The notes under the pieces are model-generated. The model saw only the letters and a program-made list of their open reading frames with translations. It was not told where the DNA came from and ran no database searches. Both the position numbers and the translations under genes were made by a program. This document shows positions 33,732 to 42,869 of a DNA stretch of 56,598 bases, piece by piece (position 1 is the first letter of the stretch; each line of letters starts with the position of its first letter). Source of the stretch: Pedobacter sp. ASV12 (lineage in GTDB: Bacteria; Bacteroidota; Bacteroidia; Sphingobacteriales; Sphingobacteriaceae); NCBI RefSeq assembly GCF_016429155.1, contig NZ_JAELUC010000019.1, forward strand, positions 1 through 56,598, written 5' to 3'.

Positions 33732-34304
33732 ATGAAAAAACTTGTCTTTGCCACCAATAATGCCCATAAAACAATAGAGGTGAGTAACCTGCTGGCACCT
33801 GCCTATGAAGTGTTGAACCTGGCTGGCATTGGTTGCGAGGTGGATATTCCGGAAACAGGCCATACTTTTGCCGAAAATGCTACCCTGAAAAGCAGCTATG
33901 TCGTTGAAAACTTCCAGCTGGATTGCTTTGCCGACGATAGCGGCTTAGAGGTAGAGGCCTTGAATAATGAGCCCGGCATTTATTCGGCCCGTTACAGTGG
34001 CGTTAAAAACGATCAAACTAATCTTGAATTTCTATTGCGAAAAATGGAGGGGGTAGCCAATCGCAAGGCGCGTTTCAAAACCGTAATCTCACTCATGCAA
34101 AACGGAGAAAACCATTTGTTTGAAGGGGTCATTAACGGTTATATCAGACAAGAACCTGCAGGAACCAATGGCTTTGGCTATGATCCTATCTTCGAGCCAG
34201 AAGGCTTCGGTATAACTTTTGCCGAAATGGATTTGGCACTGAAAAACAAAATCAGCCACCGGGCTTTGGCCATGCAACAACTCATCGCATTTTTAAAAGG
34301 ATAA
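33732..34304 (+). CDS. rdgB: XTP/dITP pyrophosphatase (RdgB/HAM1)
   Basis: The 191-residue protein starts at the ATG at 33732, giving the family N-terminus MKKLVFATNNAHKTIEV; longer frames start inside the previous gene. Motifs present: DIPETGHTFAENATLKS, CFADDSGLEVEALNNEPGIYSARYSG, EPAGTNGFGYDPIFEPEG, and ISHRALAMQQL. It hydrolyses non-canonical purine triphosphates (XTP, dITP) to monophosphates, keeping them out of DNA. Confidence 0.97.
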   Translation: MKKLVFATNNAHKTIEVSNLLAPAYEVLNLAGIGCEVDIPETGHTFAENATLKSSYVVENFQLDCFADDSGLEVEALNNEPGIYSARYSGVKNDQTNLEFLLRKMEGVANRKARFKTVISLMQNGENHLFEGVINGYIRQEPAGTNGFGYDPIFEPEGFGITFAEMDLALKNKISHRALAMQQLIAFLKG

Positions 34305-34413
34305 GTCGTTTCTTTTAGCTAGGTAGAAATTATGATTCATTAAGTTTAATGATCCGCTTTGTGACGGTTAAAAGCAACCAAATCCATCTTCAGTAGCCCT
34401 ATTTCCTTTATCA

Positions 34414-36687
34414 TCAACCCTTTTTTGGTAAAATAACTTTTCCGGTATCGGTTTTTACCGGCTCCAGCTCTAAGGGCTTGCCAAGCGGAGCTGGTTTTTG
34501 CCCAGCCTCTTTTGGGGTAGCGCTGGCAACTGGTTTTTTGGCGGGCAGTATAGGCCTCACTCCACTAGGGTCAACACCCTTGTTTTTGTCGCCCGTCTTC
34601 GATTTGTCGGCAGGAGCCGTCTTGGGCGTAGCTTTGGCTTTTGGCCTGCCTTTAATCACATCGGCTTTGCTTCTTGGCCTTAATTCTGGTTTCCAGATAA
34701 ATCCGGTTAGCAAAGGTTCCTTTGGCATTTTATCGATAGGGAACATGGTGCCCTCGTTTTTCTTGATAATGGTTACCTCAGAAAGTTCCTTGTCGGCAAA
34801 CCTGAATTTGATACGGCCACTCACCGTTTGGTTGAGGTTGTCGTAATTGCCGTTTTTGTCTTTGTTGTAGTACATGCTCTCGGCATTGCCGTCTACATAC
34901 ATGTCGCGCAGTTCGCCGTTTTGAAAAAAGCCGGTAATCTTTTTGCCCTTTACCTGGTTAAATTTGGTGGTATCGGTTTCGAGGTTCACAATAAATGCAT
35001 TTTGCAGTACCTGAAAGCTATGTGTTTTCTTGTTTTTAAAGAATACGTTAATGGTATCGCCGGTTTGTTGGGACCCGTCAGACCATAAAATAGGGTTTTT
35101 GTACCAGCGCAGTACCGAATCGGCCGAAGTGTAGTACAATGAATCAGCTATGGCCTGCATATTCGATTTGTATACCCTTACATTATGGTAAGCCTTAATT
35201 ACCCTGGCGGTAACGGTATCGGCGGGATTAAACACAGCTACGCTGTCCTTGCCGGTCTTGCCAGCGAGATTGGCTTTATTGGCCGCTACAGCTTTTGCCT
35301 TTGGATCAACAGTTGCCGGTTTTTTGCCAGCTACCGTAATTTTTTTCAAGCTGTCTGCCATCTTTTGAGCAGTTTTCAAGCTGTCCTTGGCCTTGATCAG
35401 CGCTTGCTGTTTCTGCACGTTAAGCAAACTATCTTGTCTAATGCTATCGAGCCGGAGCTTGGCTTTGGTGAGCAGTATGCTGTCTGCCAATAATTTTGGC
35501 GGACTCGTGTTTTTGGTATCTTTGGCCTTTTGTTCGGCTTCTTTTCTTTCCTTTCGGCTTAATTTTTTTGTGCTTTCGGTTGGTACAACGGACTTGTTTA
35601 AAAGCTTGGCATTGGCCATTTCCTTTTTGGCCGCCGCTTTCTCTTTTTCCTTTTCTTCCTTCGCTTTTTCGTCTTCGGCACCTACTTCGTTGTCTTTTTC
35701 AATAATAGGCTTATTAAGCAGTTTGATGTTTTTGACAAAAGATTTCTGTGCCTCCAGGCTATCGGCACCCAGCCAAAGCGTATCAGGGACCTTCTTGTTG
35801 CCCACCATTACCGAATCGTCAGTTCCTATACCCACATAGGCATTTTTGGTCACCAAAACCCGTTCGTCCGCTTTGTAATACTCGCCAAGTTGGCCACGCA
35901 TTACGGTTTTATCTGAAGTGTCGATGTAAACAATATTCCTCACCGCTTTGGCATAGCCTTTTTTGCCGTAATAATACAAGCTATCGCCTTTTAATGATCT
36001 CGAACCGTTGGTATAGAGGTTGTTTCTGTCGAAATAGGCATTTTCAGACTTGGTGTTGTAAAGCCCGTTTTCGGTATAAAGGTTGTCGTCTTTGCCCTTG
36101 ATGTTGGTTGGGCCGTAAAAATAGGTCCAACTGCTTAGGGTGTTATAGCGAAGGGTATCTGATTTGATGACGCTTTGCGGCGTTACCACCACCACGTTGT
36201 ACCTGAAAAAAGCATCTTTGCTAAAGGCAAAGTACCAGCCTTTTTTACTGGTTAGGGTTACGCCTTCCTTATTGACTATTTTGCCACCGTCGGTATAAGT
36301 ACCAATACGGGTATTCATGTTGTAATCGAGCACATTGGTGGTGAGCACCGAAGTGGGGTCTACCATCCGTACATTGCTGTTGAGGTGCGCCATCTTGGCA
36401 TTGCCGTCGTAATCGAGAAAATCGGAAAAGATATTGACGGTATCGCCTTGGTTGATGTGTACGTTTTTATAGGCTTCGAAAAAATTTCTTTCGGTATAGA
36501 AAACGGCACTATCGCAAGTTAAAATGGCATTATCCTGTCTAAAAATAGGATTTTTAACATAAGTGATGTTGGTTTTCGTATCTACCTTGGCCTGGCTCGA
36601 ACCCTGCAGGATGATCTTGGTGCGCTGCTGCGCAAGCAACAAGTTGGGCAAAAGGACTAGAAGAAAGAAAAAGCGTAATTTTTGCAC
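34414..36687 (-). CDS. OstA/LptA-like outer-membrane biogenesis protein with a long linker
   Basis: The 757-residue protein starts with GTG at 36687 and a signal peptide (LRFFFLLVLLPNLLLAQ). An OstA-like beta domain fills about 20-290, with repeated turns such as NVHINQGDTVNIFSDFLDYDG and KKGWYFAFSKDAFF. A charged Lys/Glu/Ala linker (about 340-480) separates it from a second OstA-like repeat (about 490-650), and the tail is proline/lysine rich. It probably helps carry lipopolysaccharide across the periplasm. Lys-rich low-complexity linkers are uncommon in LptA relatives. Confidence 0.85.
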   Translation of the reverse strand: MQKLRFFFLLVLLPNLLLAQQRTKIILQGSSQAKVDTKTNITYVKNPIFRQDNAILTCDSAVFYTERNFFEAYKNVHINQGDTVNIFSDFLDYDGNAKMAHLNSNVRMVDPTSVLTTNVLDYNMNTRIGTYTDGGKIVNKEGVTLTSKKGWYFAFSKDAFFRYNVVVVTPQSVIKSDTLRYNTLSSWTYFYGPTNIKGKDDNLYTENGLYNTKSENAYFDRNNLYTNGSRSLKGDSLYYYGKKGYAKAVRNIVYIDTSDKTVMRGQLGEYYKADERVLVTKNAYVGIGTDDSVMVGNKKVPDTLWLGADSLEAQKSFVKNIKLLNKPIIEKDNEVGAEDEKAKEEKEKEKAAAKKEMANAKLLNKSVVPTESTKKLSRKERKEAEQKAKDTKNTSPPKLLADSILLTKAKLRLDSIRQDSLLNVQKQQALIKAKDSLKTAQKMADSLKKITVAGKKPATVDPKAKAVAANKANLAGKTGKDSVAVFNPADTVTARVIKAYHNVRVYKSNMQAIADSLYYTSADSVLRWYKNPILWSDGSQQTGDTINVFFKNKKTHSFQVLQNAFIVNLETDTTKFNQVKGKKITGFFQNGELRDMYVDGNAESMYYNKDKNGNYDNLNQTVSGRIKFRFADKELSEVTIIKKNEGTMFPIDKMPKEPLLTGFIWKPELRPRSKADVIKGRPKAKATPKTAPADKSKTGDKNKGVDPSGVRPILPAKKPVASATPKEAGQKPAPLGKPLELEPVKTDTGKVILPKKG

Positions 36688-36691
36688 GTTA

Positions 36692-36699
36692 CAAAGTTA
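36692..36699 (-). promoter_or_regulatory. Candidate -7 element of the OstA-like gene
   Basis: The minus strand reads TAACTTTG, an exact TAnnTTTG match ending only 4 bases before the GTG start. If used, the transcript would have almost no leader. No clear -33 element is present. Confidence 0.35.
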
Positions 36700-36838
36700 A
36701 GTTTTTGCTTAGTATTTTCAGCTGATTAATTCTTTTGTTTTAGGGTTTGGCAAGGGCTTTTGTCCTTCATTTTAAATGGTTCGGCTTTGCGGAAGCGTTT
36801 TTTGTTCTATATTTTAAGTACAATCGTTATAAAATAGA

Positions 36839-36846
36839 TAATTTTG
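36839..36846 (+). promoter_or_regulatory. Candidate -7 element of tilS
   Basis: TAATTTTG is an exact TAnnTTTG match ending 4 bases before the tilS ATG at 36851. Real use would mean a leaderless or near-leaderless message. No -33 TTTG at the usual spacing. Confidence 0.3.
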
Positions 36847-36850
36847 GATT

Positions 36851-38182
36851 ATGTTGCCATTGACCCAGTTCATCGCTTATATCAAAAAGAATGCCCTTTT
36901 TGAGCCGGAAGATAAAATCCTCCTGGCCGTGAGTGGAGGTAAGGATTCGGTATTGATGGCACAGCTATTTAAACTCGCCGGATTTCATTTTAGTATAGCC
37001 CACTGCAATTTTAATTTGCGTGGCGACGAATCGCGGCGCGACGAGAGTTTTGTGAAATTGCTGGCTGCCGATTTGGAAGCGCCTGTAGCCATTGCGCATT
37101 TCAATACCAGCGAATATGCCGATACGCATCAGCTGTCGACACAGATGGCCGCACGCGAACTTCGATATCAATGGTTTGAGCAATTGCGGCAAGAATTGGG
37201 GTACGATTACATTGCGCTGGCCCATCACCGAAACGATTCGATAGAAACCCTGTTGCTTAACCTGGTTCGGGGTACGGGTATTAGTGGCATGCATGGTATT
37301 TTGCCCAAACGCGATAAGTTGATCAGGCCTTTGTTATTTCTGTCGCGCCAAGAAATAGACCAGTTGATAGATGAAGATAACATCAGTTTTGTTGAAGACA
37401 GCTCTAACGAGAGCAGCAAATATGCCCGTAACCGTATTCGCCTCACGGTAATGCCACAACTGCAGGAACTCAATCCCAAGCTGGAGCAGACCTTTGTCGA
37501 GAATATGGAGCGTTTTGCCGAAACGGAAGAACTGGTACAGCGCATCGTTGCCGAAACCCGACAGGCCATAATGTATGTAGAACATGGCGATTGCCATCTC
37601 CAAATAGCAAAAATCAAGGAGCTAAAGCCCCAAAAGCTTTTGTTGTTCGAATTACTGAAGCCCTTTAATTTTAGTGCCCATGTAGTAAACAGGATTTTGG
37701 CATCGCTCGATAAGCAGAGCGGTACTTCTTTTTACAGCTCGAGCCATCGCGCAACCATTGATAGGGAAACGCTGATTATTTCGCCGGTGGAGAAGAAAAA
37801 CGAAGAACATTGCCTGGTGCACCCCCAAGATAGCCATAGCTGGATTGGCAGCCAGGAAATCGCGCTTTCTTATGTAGAGGCGAGGGTGTACGAAACCAAT
37901 CCGAATAAGGCTTACGTAGATGTTGCGCAGCTTATTTTTCCGTTGATATTGCGTTTTAGACAAGATGGCGATAGGTTTATGCCTTTGGGAATGAGGCAGT
38001 TCAAGAAACTGAGCGATTTTTTGATCGACGAAAAAGTACCGTTGCCCCAAAAAGAACGCATTCCTTTGCTGATTAACGGTAATGGCGAAATAATTTGGGT
38101 AGCCGGATTAAGGCAAGACAATAGATATAAAGTCAATGCAACAACGAAAAAAGTTGCTATATTCGAACTGTTAAATCAATAA
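36851..38182 (+). CDS. tilS: tRNA(Ile)-lysidine synthase
   Basis: The 443-residue protein has the ATP-pyrophosphatase P-loop SGGKDS (residues 28-33), then HCNFNLRGDESRRDE, ALAHHRNDSIETLLLNLVRGTG and LIRPLLFLSRQEID. The N-terminal catalytic domain is followed by TilS substrate-binding and C-terminal domains (LILRFRQDGDRFMPLGM, KKLSDFLIDEKVPLPQKERIPLL). It converts the wobble cytidine of tRNA-Ile(CAU) to lysidine, which is essential for reading AUA codons. Its stop overlaps the next gene's start by one base. Confidence 0.97.
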   Translation: MLPLTQFIAYIKKNALFEPEDKILLAVSGGKDSVLMAQLFKLAGFHFSIAHCNFNLRGDESRRDESFVKLLAADLEAPVAIAHFNTSEYADTHQLSTQMAARELRYQWFEQLRQELGYDYIALAHHRNDSIETLLLNLVRGTGISGMHGILPKRDKLIRPLLFLSRQEIDQLIDEDNISFVEDSSNESSKYARNRIRLTVMPQLQELNPKLEQTFVENMERFAETEELVQRIVAETRQAIMYVEHGDCHLQIAKIKELKPQKLLLFELLKPFNFSAHVVNRILASLDKQSGTSFYSSSHRATIDRETLIISPVEKKNEEHCLVHPQDSHSWIGSQEIALSYVEARVYETNPNKAYVDVAQLIFPLILRFRQDGDRFMPLGMRQFKKLSDFLIDEKVPLPQKERIPLLINGNGEIIWVAGLRQDNRYKVNATTKKVAIFELLNQ

Positions 38183-38664
38183 TGGATCAAAAGCACGTTT
38201 ATATCGAAAAACAATACATTGGGCGCGATTATATCCGCATTGCCATTCGTTTGGTCATGGCGGCCTTTTGTTTTGGGGCCTACGTGTATGAGCGCGATAG
38301 AGACAATACCGTAGATCTTTTTCTGGTAGTGGGCTTTGGCATTATTGGTGTTTCGATTATTCTGCTGTTTCTGATCCAGTATAAAATCCGCATCGAAAAC
38401 AAGAGCGTAATTATTGATGGACTTTGGACGGCCAAGCGCGTTAAAATTGACCTGAACAGCATTGTAAAGGTGCGCAAGGCTACTTACAGCAATTATTTTT
38501 TCAATAATCCGGTTTACAACCTGCACAGAAAAGGCAGCATCAGATTCTATTCTTCTGGCAAAGATGCCATCGTGCTAACCGATCGGGATGGCCTCGAATA
38601 TTTCATCGGTACACAAAGACCTAACGAGATGTACCTCGTGATCCAGGCTGAAATGAAGTCTTGA
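38182..38664 (+). CDS. Small membrane protein with a PH-like domain
   Basis: The 160-residue protein has two helices (about 20-33 and 45-66), then a soluble beta domain (IRIENKSVIIDGLWTAKRVKIDLNSIVKVRKATYSNY, IVLTDRDGLEYFIGTQRPNEM) that looks like the bacterial PH-like domain of YdbT/YvbH-type proteins. The start overlaps the tilS stop in a TAATG arrangement, so translation is coupled. Function unknown. Confidence 0.75.
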   Translation: MDQKHVYIEKQYIGRDYIRIAIRLVMAAFCFGAYVYERDRDNTVDLFLVVGFGIIGVSIILLFLIQYKIRIENKSVIIDGLWTAKRVKIDLNSIVKVRKATYSNYFFNNPVYNLHRKGSIRFYSSGKDAIVLTDRDGLEYFIGTQRPNEMYLVIQAEMKS

Positions 38665-38710
38665 TTTGTAGCCACAGGTTAACAGATTTTAATTACGCGT
38701 CGACTGATTT

Positions 38711-38744
38711 GTAAACCGTAAACTGATAACTGCCAACTGATAAT
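38711..38744. repeat. Intergenic AACTG-type repeat, site 1
   Basis: Short head-to-tail near-repeats of GTAAAC / AACTGATAACTGCCAACTGAT fill this stretch. A similar pattern occurs at 52021-52066, so this may be one copy of a dispersed intergenic family. The rest of 38665-38868 holds no other clear element. Confidence 0.55.
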
Positions 38745-38868
38745 CTCTCCATTTTATTACCGGCAGATAACAATTAATACATAAGATATAAGTTAATTTG
38801 CTTTCGTTAATTTAATCTGGTTTTGATTAAATGGAATACTTAATTAGCTTATTAAAAGAAACAACTAG

Positions 38869-40008
38869 ATGAAAATAGGAATTGTTTGTTATCCTACCTT
38901 TGGCGGTAGCGGTGTAGTAGCTACAGAGTTAGGCAAAGCACTGGCTAACGAAGGCCATCAGGTTCATTTCATCACTTACAGCCAACCGGCCCGGCTCGAT
39001 TTTTTCTCTGCCAACCTGTTTTACCACGAGGTTTCGGTGAGGGATTATCCGCTGTTTGATTACGCTCCATACGAATCGGCCCTGGCCAGCAAGCTGGTAG
39101 ATGTGGTCAGGTTTGAACAGCTCGACCTGTTGCATGTACATTATGCCATTCCGCATGCTTCGGCCGCCTTTATGGCCAAGCAGATTTTGGCTACCTATGG
39201 TATCAATATTCCGTTTGTAACCACGCTGCATGGCACCGATATTACTTTAGTAGGCAAAGACGCCACCTACAAACCGGTGGTTACTTTTTCTATTAACCAA
39301 AGCGATGGTGTTACTACCGTATCGCAAGACCTTAAGGAAGATACCTACAAGCACTTCGACATTCAAAAAGAAATCAAGGTTATTCCGAATTTTATCGATT
39401 TTGCCCGCTTTAGCCTGAAGCCTAAAGATCATTTCAAAAAAGCCATTGCCCCTAATAACGAGCGCATTTTGATCCATACCTCCAACTTCAGGAAGGTGAA
39501 ACGCACCGAAGACGTCATCAAAATGTTCCAAAAGGTACAGGAGCGTATTCCGTCTAAATTGTTGATGGTAGGCGACGGACCCGAGCGTACGGCCAATGAA
39601 CAGCTTTGCCGGGAGCTTAACATTTGCGAAAACGTAAGGTTTTTAGGCAAGCAGGATGCGGTTGAAGAAATCCTCTCGGTTTCGGATCTCTTTATCATGC
39701 CTTCCGAATCGGAAAGCTTCGGCTTGGCTGCCCTGGAAGCGATGGCCTGCAAAGTACCTGTCATTACTTCGAATGCAGGCGGTTTACCAGAGCTGAACAT
39801 CGACGATTTTTGTGGCTACATGTGCAATGTAGGCGATATAGACGATATGGCCAATAAAGCCATTACCATTCTAAGCAATGAAGATGTGTTGGCTTATTTT
39901 AAGGAAAATGCCTTAACCAGAGCCAAAGACTTCGATTTGAAGAAAATCTTGCCCATGTATGTAGAATTCTACAACGAAGTATTGGAGCAATCGAAAGTAA
40001 ATAATTAA
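38869..40008 (+). CDS. bshA: N-acetyl-alpha-D-glucosaminyl L-malate synthase BshA
   Basis: The 379-residue GT4 glycosyltransferase starts MKIGIVCYPTFGGSGVVATELGKAL, the BshA signature. Also seen are HVHYAIPHASAAFMAK, TTLHGTDITLVG and the C-terminal donor-binding block MPSESESFGLAALEAMACKVPVI. It joins UDP-GlcNAc and L-malate in the first step of bacillithiol synthesis, a low-molecular-weight thiol used by many Bacteroidota and Firmicutes. BshB and BshC are not in this window. It stands alone between tilS and a convergent gene. Confidence 0.96.
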   Translation: MKIGIVCYPTFGGSGVVATELGKALANEGHQVHFITYSQPARLDFFSANLFYHEVSVRDYPLFDYAPYESALASKLVDVVRFEQLDLLHVHYAIPHASAAFMAKQILATYGINIPFVTTLHGTDITLVGKDATYKPVVTFSINQSDGVTTVSQDLKEDTYKHFDIQKEIKVIPNFIDFARFSLKPKDHFKKAIAPNNERILIHTSNFRKVKRTEDVIKMFQKVQERIPSKLLMVGDGPERTANEQLCRELNICENVRFLGKQDAVEEILSVSDLFIMPSESESFGLAALEAMACKVPVITSNAGGLPELNIDDFCGYMCNVGDIDDMANKAITILSNEDVLAYFKENALTRAKDFDLKKILPMYVEFYNEVLEQSKVNN

Positions 40009-40019
40009 TACAGCTGTGT

Positions 40020-41129
40020 TTATAGTTTGCTAAATATTAGGCAAACGGGTACGCCAACATTGATTCGTTTGCCACTGTCGGTGAGTTTGCCGGTAATGCT
40101 GTTGCGGTTAAAAACCACTACCTCGTTAGTGTATTGGTGCGCCACCAGCAAAAACTTGCCCGATGGATCGATGCTGAAATTGCGCGGGCCTTTGCCCAAA
40201 GAGCTTACGCTTTCTACAAACCTCAAAATGCCTGTTGGCAAAACAGCAAACACATTAATGGTATTGGCATCACCGCGGTTGCTTTCGTAAAGGAATTTGC
40301 CGTCGGCACTTACATGGATGTCGGCACCGTCGATTCTGCCGGTAAAGTTTTTGTCGGCAGTAGCCATCTCCTGGATCTTTTTCAAAGTGCCATTGGCGTA
40401 AACAAAGCCGGTGATGCTGCCGTTAAACTCGTGGGCCAAATAGGCAAAACGTCCGTTCGGACTAAAGGTTAAGTGCCTTGGGCCGCTTCCTGCATTGGTT
40501 TTGATGACTGTTTTTATGCTCAAGACTTTGTTTCTGCTAATGGGATTGTAGTTGTAGATATAAATCCGGTCTTCGCCCAGGTCGTTCGAGATCAAGTATT
40601 TTTTATCGGGAGTGAACTGCACCATGTGCACGTGCGCGCTTTCCTGTCTTTTTTGAGGGTCGATGCTTTTGCCTGTATGTTGGATTACCTGCTTGGCATC
40701 GGTTAAAGAACCATCGGCATGGCGACCAAAAACACTGATGGTTCCGCCACTGTAATTGGCCAGGATTACGTTTTTATCATCAACGCTGATGTAGCAGGGA
40801 TCGGCACCTTCCGATGCCTTTCTGTTGATGAAGCTTAAATCGCCACTCGTGCTGTTGAATTTGAACGAACTTACGCCACTGTTCTTTCCATCTTCGTTTA
40901 CGCTATATACAAATTTCTTGTCTTTGCTGATGGCCAAATAACTTGGGTTGACTACGTTTTTGGCGACGGCTTTTAACTTGGTTTCGGCGTTCAGGGTATT
41001 GAAGTCGTACACATAAATCCCCTCGCTATTGCCCTTGTTGGTATAGGTGCCTACCAGCAGATTGTAATGTTGTGCATGGGCATTGGCCGCAAAAAGAAGG
41101 ACAACGGTAAGGAAAAACAATTTTTTCAT
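40020..41129 (-). CDS. Lactonase-family beta-propeller protein (6-phosphogluconolactonase-like), exported
   Basis: A signal peptide (MKKLFFLTVVLLFAANAHAQ) is followed by a seven-bladed propeller with repeats such as YNLLVGTYTNKGNSEGIYVYDF, YLAISKDKKFVYSVNEDGK, GPRHLTFSPNGRFAYLAHE and GPRNFSIDPSGKFLLVAHQ. The PF10282 lactonase family includes 6-phosphogluconolactonase and carboxymuconate cyclases. Because this copy is exported, it is unlikely to work in the cytosolic pentose-phosphate pathway; an extracellular lactone or other substrate is inferred. Confidence 0.88.
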   Translation of the reverse strand: MKKLFFLTVVLLFAANAHAQHYNLLVGTYTNKGNSEGIYVYDFNTLNAETKLKAVAKNVVNPSYLAISKDKKFVYSVNEDGKNSGVSSFKFNSTSGDLSFINRKASEGADPCYISVDDKNVILANYSGGTISVFGRHADGSLTDAKQVIQHTGKSIDPQKRQESAHVHMVQFTPDKKYLISNDLGEDRIYIYNYNPISRNKVLSIKTVIKTNAGSGPRHLTFSPNGRFAYLAHEFNGSITGFVYANGTLKKIQEMATADKNFTGRIDGADIHVSADGKFLYESNRGDANTINVFAVLPTGILRFVESVSSLGKGPRNFSIDPSGKFLLVAHQYTNEVVVFNRNSITGKLTDSGKRINVGVPVCLIFSKL

Positions 41130-41155
41130 GGTTCCGGAATTTAAGCTTAATAAAA

Positions 41156-41180
41156 AAAGACAACGTTTAAAGTTGTCTTT
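41156..41180 (-). terminator. Terminator of the pseudouridine synthase gene
   Basis: A perfect 9-bp stem (41156-41164 with 41172-41180) has a 7-base loop and a T-run on the minus strand. It lies 175 bases beyond the stop of the minus-strand gene. Confidence 0.75.
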
Positions 41181-41302
41181 ATGGAGTGAATTTAATTAAA
41201 AAAAATTGATTTGAGCCAAGAATGGCGCCTAAAGCGATTGAGTTGATGAATGATTTAGCCTTATTGTTTGGTTCTTTAACCAGCCGTCTTTCAGGCACCT
41301 CC

Positions 41303-41346
41303 TCTTTCAACTCTGGCCTTTCAACTCTGAACTTTCAACTTCAAAC
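41303..41346. repeat. Intergenic CTTTCAACT repeats
   Basis: CTTTCAACT occurs three times in a row with short spacers (near 41303, 41318 and 41332). Simple intergenic repeats of this type, together with the AACTG family, lie between genes here. No coding signal. The remaining part of 41130-41354 is plain AT-rich DNA. Confidence 0.6.
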
Positions 41347-41354
41347 CTTCCGCC

Positions 41355-42650
41355 TTATTTAATTAAATGTTTAATCTGGATCAGTTCGTGTTCTTCCAAA
41401 AAGCGCCACCTGCCTCTTGGCAAATCCTTTTTGGTCAGGCTTCCGTAAACTACGCGGTCAAGCTTAACTACCTCATAGCCCAGGTGTTCGAATATGCGGC
41501 GTACGATGCGGTTTTTGCCACTGTGGATCTGGATGCCGATTTCTTTTTTTGAGGCTCCGGCCACGTAAGAAATGTTGTCTGGTTTGATCAGGCCATCTTC
41601 CAGTTCCAAGCCAAACTCGATTTTGTTGAAATCGCCTTGGCTTAGGTTTTTGTTCAGCTCAACGTGATAGATTTTGGTAATGCCATTTTTAGGGTGCGAC
41701 AGCTTATCCGCCAACTCGCCATCATTGGTCATTAACAATAATCCGGTCGTATTTCTATCTAAGCGTCCCACAGGGTAAATCCGTTCGCGACTGGCTTTTT
41801 CTACCAATTGCATTACCGTGCGGCGTTCTTGTGGGTCGTCGGTAGTAGTAATATAGTCTTTAGGCTTGTTCAAGAGTACATAAACTTTCTTTTCGCGTTT
41901 AAGCACTTCGCCATTGTAGCGTACTTCGTCTTTGTAAGGGTCAACTTTGTGGCCCAGTTCGGTAACCGGAACGCCGTTTACGCTAATTACACCGGCTTCG
42001 ATCAGTTCGTCGGCCTTGCGGCGCGAGCAGATGCCCGAATTGGCAATGTAGCGGTTCAGGCGGATCAGGTCGTCGTCTTTTGAAGCAACGGGCTTCCGGC
42101 TGCGGGTAGCTGGAGCAACCCTTTCGCCTTTATCTTCTTTGCGTGGCTTGAAACTGCCTTCTTCTCTTTTTCTGAACGGACGGCTATCGAAGCTTTTCGG
42201 CGCGCTACTTCTCCTGTCGCCTGATTTGAAATCTTCTCCGGTTTGGCCGTCTCTTTTGGTATAGCTGCGTTTGCTTTCGGTAATGCCGTCTTTAGAACTG
42301 GCGGCTTTGAATGGGCGAGAGCCCTCTTTTTTATCCCAAGGCTTATTAAATCCTTCTTTAGCTTTAAAGCCGCCTTCGGTTCTGGGTTTGTATGCTCTTT
42401 TTTCTTTGGGGTCGAAATTAGACTTGCGTCTGTCGTCTCCTGTTTCTCTGGATTTGTAACCGCTTTCGGTTCTTGGTTTATATTCTCTTTTCTCTTTCGA
42501 GTCGAAGCCGGATTTCCGCCTGTCGTCTCTTCCTGTTGCGTCGTTAAACCTGCTTTGGGATTTGTCTGTACCTGTAGATTTGCTGCCTGTACTTCCTTTG
42601 CCCGATTTGGACTTGTCATCGCGACTGTTCCTGTTGTTGTTTCTGATCAT
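41355..42650 (-). CDS. RsuA/RluB-family pseudouridine synthase with a disordered N-terminal extension
   Basis: The 431-residue protein has about 190 N-terminal residues that are basic and low-complexity, with near-repeats of DDRRKSGFDSKEKREYKPRT and DDRRKSNFDPKEKRAYKPRT. Then comes an S4 RNA-binding domain (LNRYIANSGICSRRKADELIEAGV) and the catalytic domain, with the active Asp in YPVGRLDRNTTGLLL. The enzyme converts uridine to pseudouridine in rRNA; RluB acts on 23S and RsuA on 16S, and I cannot decide which. The extension likely binds RNA and may be disordered. Confidence 0.93.
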   Translation of the reverse strand: MIRNNNRNSRDDKSKSGKGSTGSKSTGTDKSQSRFNDATGRDDRRKSGFDSKEKREYKPRTESGYKSRETGDDRRKSNFDPKEKRAYKPRTEGGFKAKEGFNKPWDKKEGSRPFKAASSKDGITESKRSYTKRDGQTGEDFKSGDRRSSAPKSFDSRPFRKREEGSFKPRKEDKGERVAPATRSRKPVASKDDDLIRLNRYIANSGICSRRKADELIEAGVISVNGVPVTELGHKVDPYKDEVRYNGEVLKREKKVYVLLNKPKDYITTTDDPQERRTVMQLVEKASRERIYPVGRLDRNTTGLLLMTNDGELADKLSHPKNGITKIYHVELNKNLSQGDFNKIEFGLELEDGLIKPDNISYVAGASKKEIGIQIHSGKNRIVRRIFEHLGYEVVKLDRVVYGSLTKKDLPRGRWRFLEEHELIQIKHLIK

Positions 42651-42798
42651 GATATGCCTCTAAGCGCATGAATTATGCGGATGCAAATTTAGCAAAAATC
42701 TCGTAATCCAAACCCTTAAATTTTGGCCAAATTGAGAAAAATGGAATCTGCGTTTAAAGTTATTTAAAGCCTGATTTTTAAACTTAATTTCATAACTA

Positions 42799-42830
42799 TT
42801 TGATAATTAGGTTAATAAAATGTACCTTTG
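42799..42830 (+). promoter_or_regulatory. Consensus Bacteroidota promoter of the lytic transglycosylase gene
   Basis: TTTG at 42799-42802, a 20-base spacer, and TACCTTTG at 42823-42830 make an exact -33/-7 match (TTTG-N20-TAnnTTTG). The start codon at 42870 leaves a leader of about 35 bases. The ribosome site AGGAGG at 42861-42866 is also unusually strong for this phylum. Confidence 0.85.
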
Positions 42831-42869
42831 CGCACCAAGTATATTTTGTTCACCAAAAAAAGGAGGAAG

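Noticed and set aside
34337..34352. TCATTAA-GT-TTAATGA inverted repeat between rdgB and the OstA-like gene
   Set aside because: AT-only 7-bp arms with no T-run or promoter nearby; too likely by chance in AT-rich spacer DNA.
42065..42619. 184-residue minus-strand ORF
   Set aside because: Alternate reading frame through the repetitive Lys/Arg-rich extension of the pseudouridine synthase; low-complexity DNA leaves long open frames by chance.
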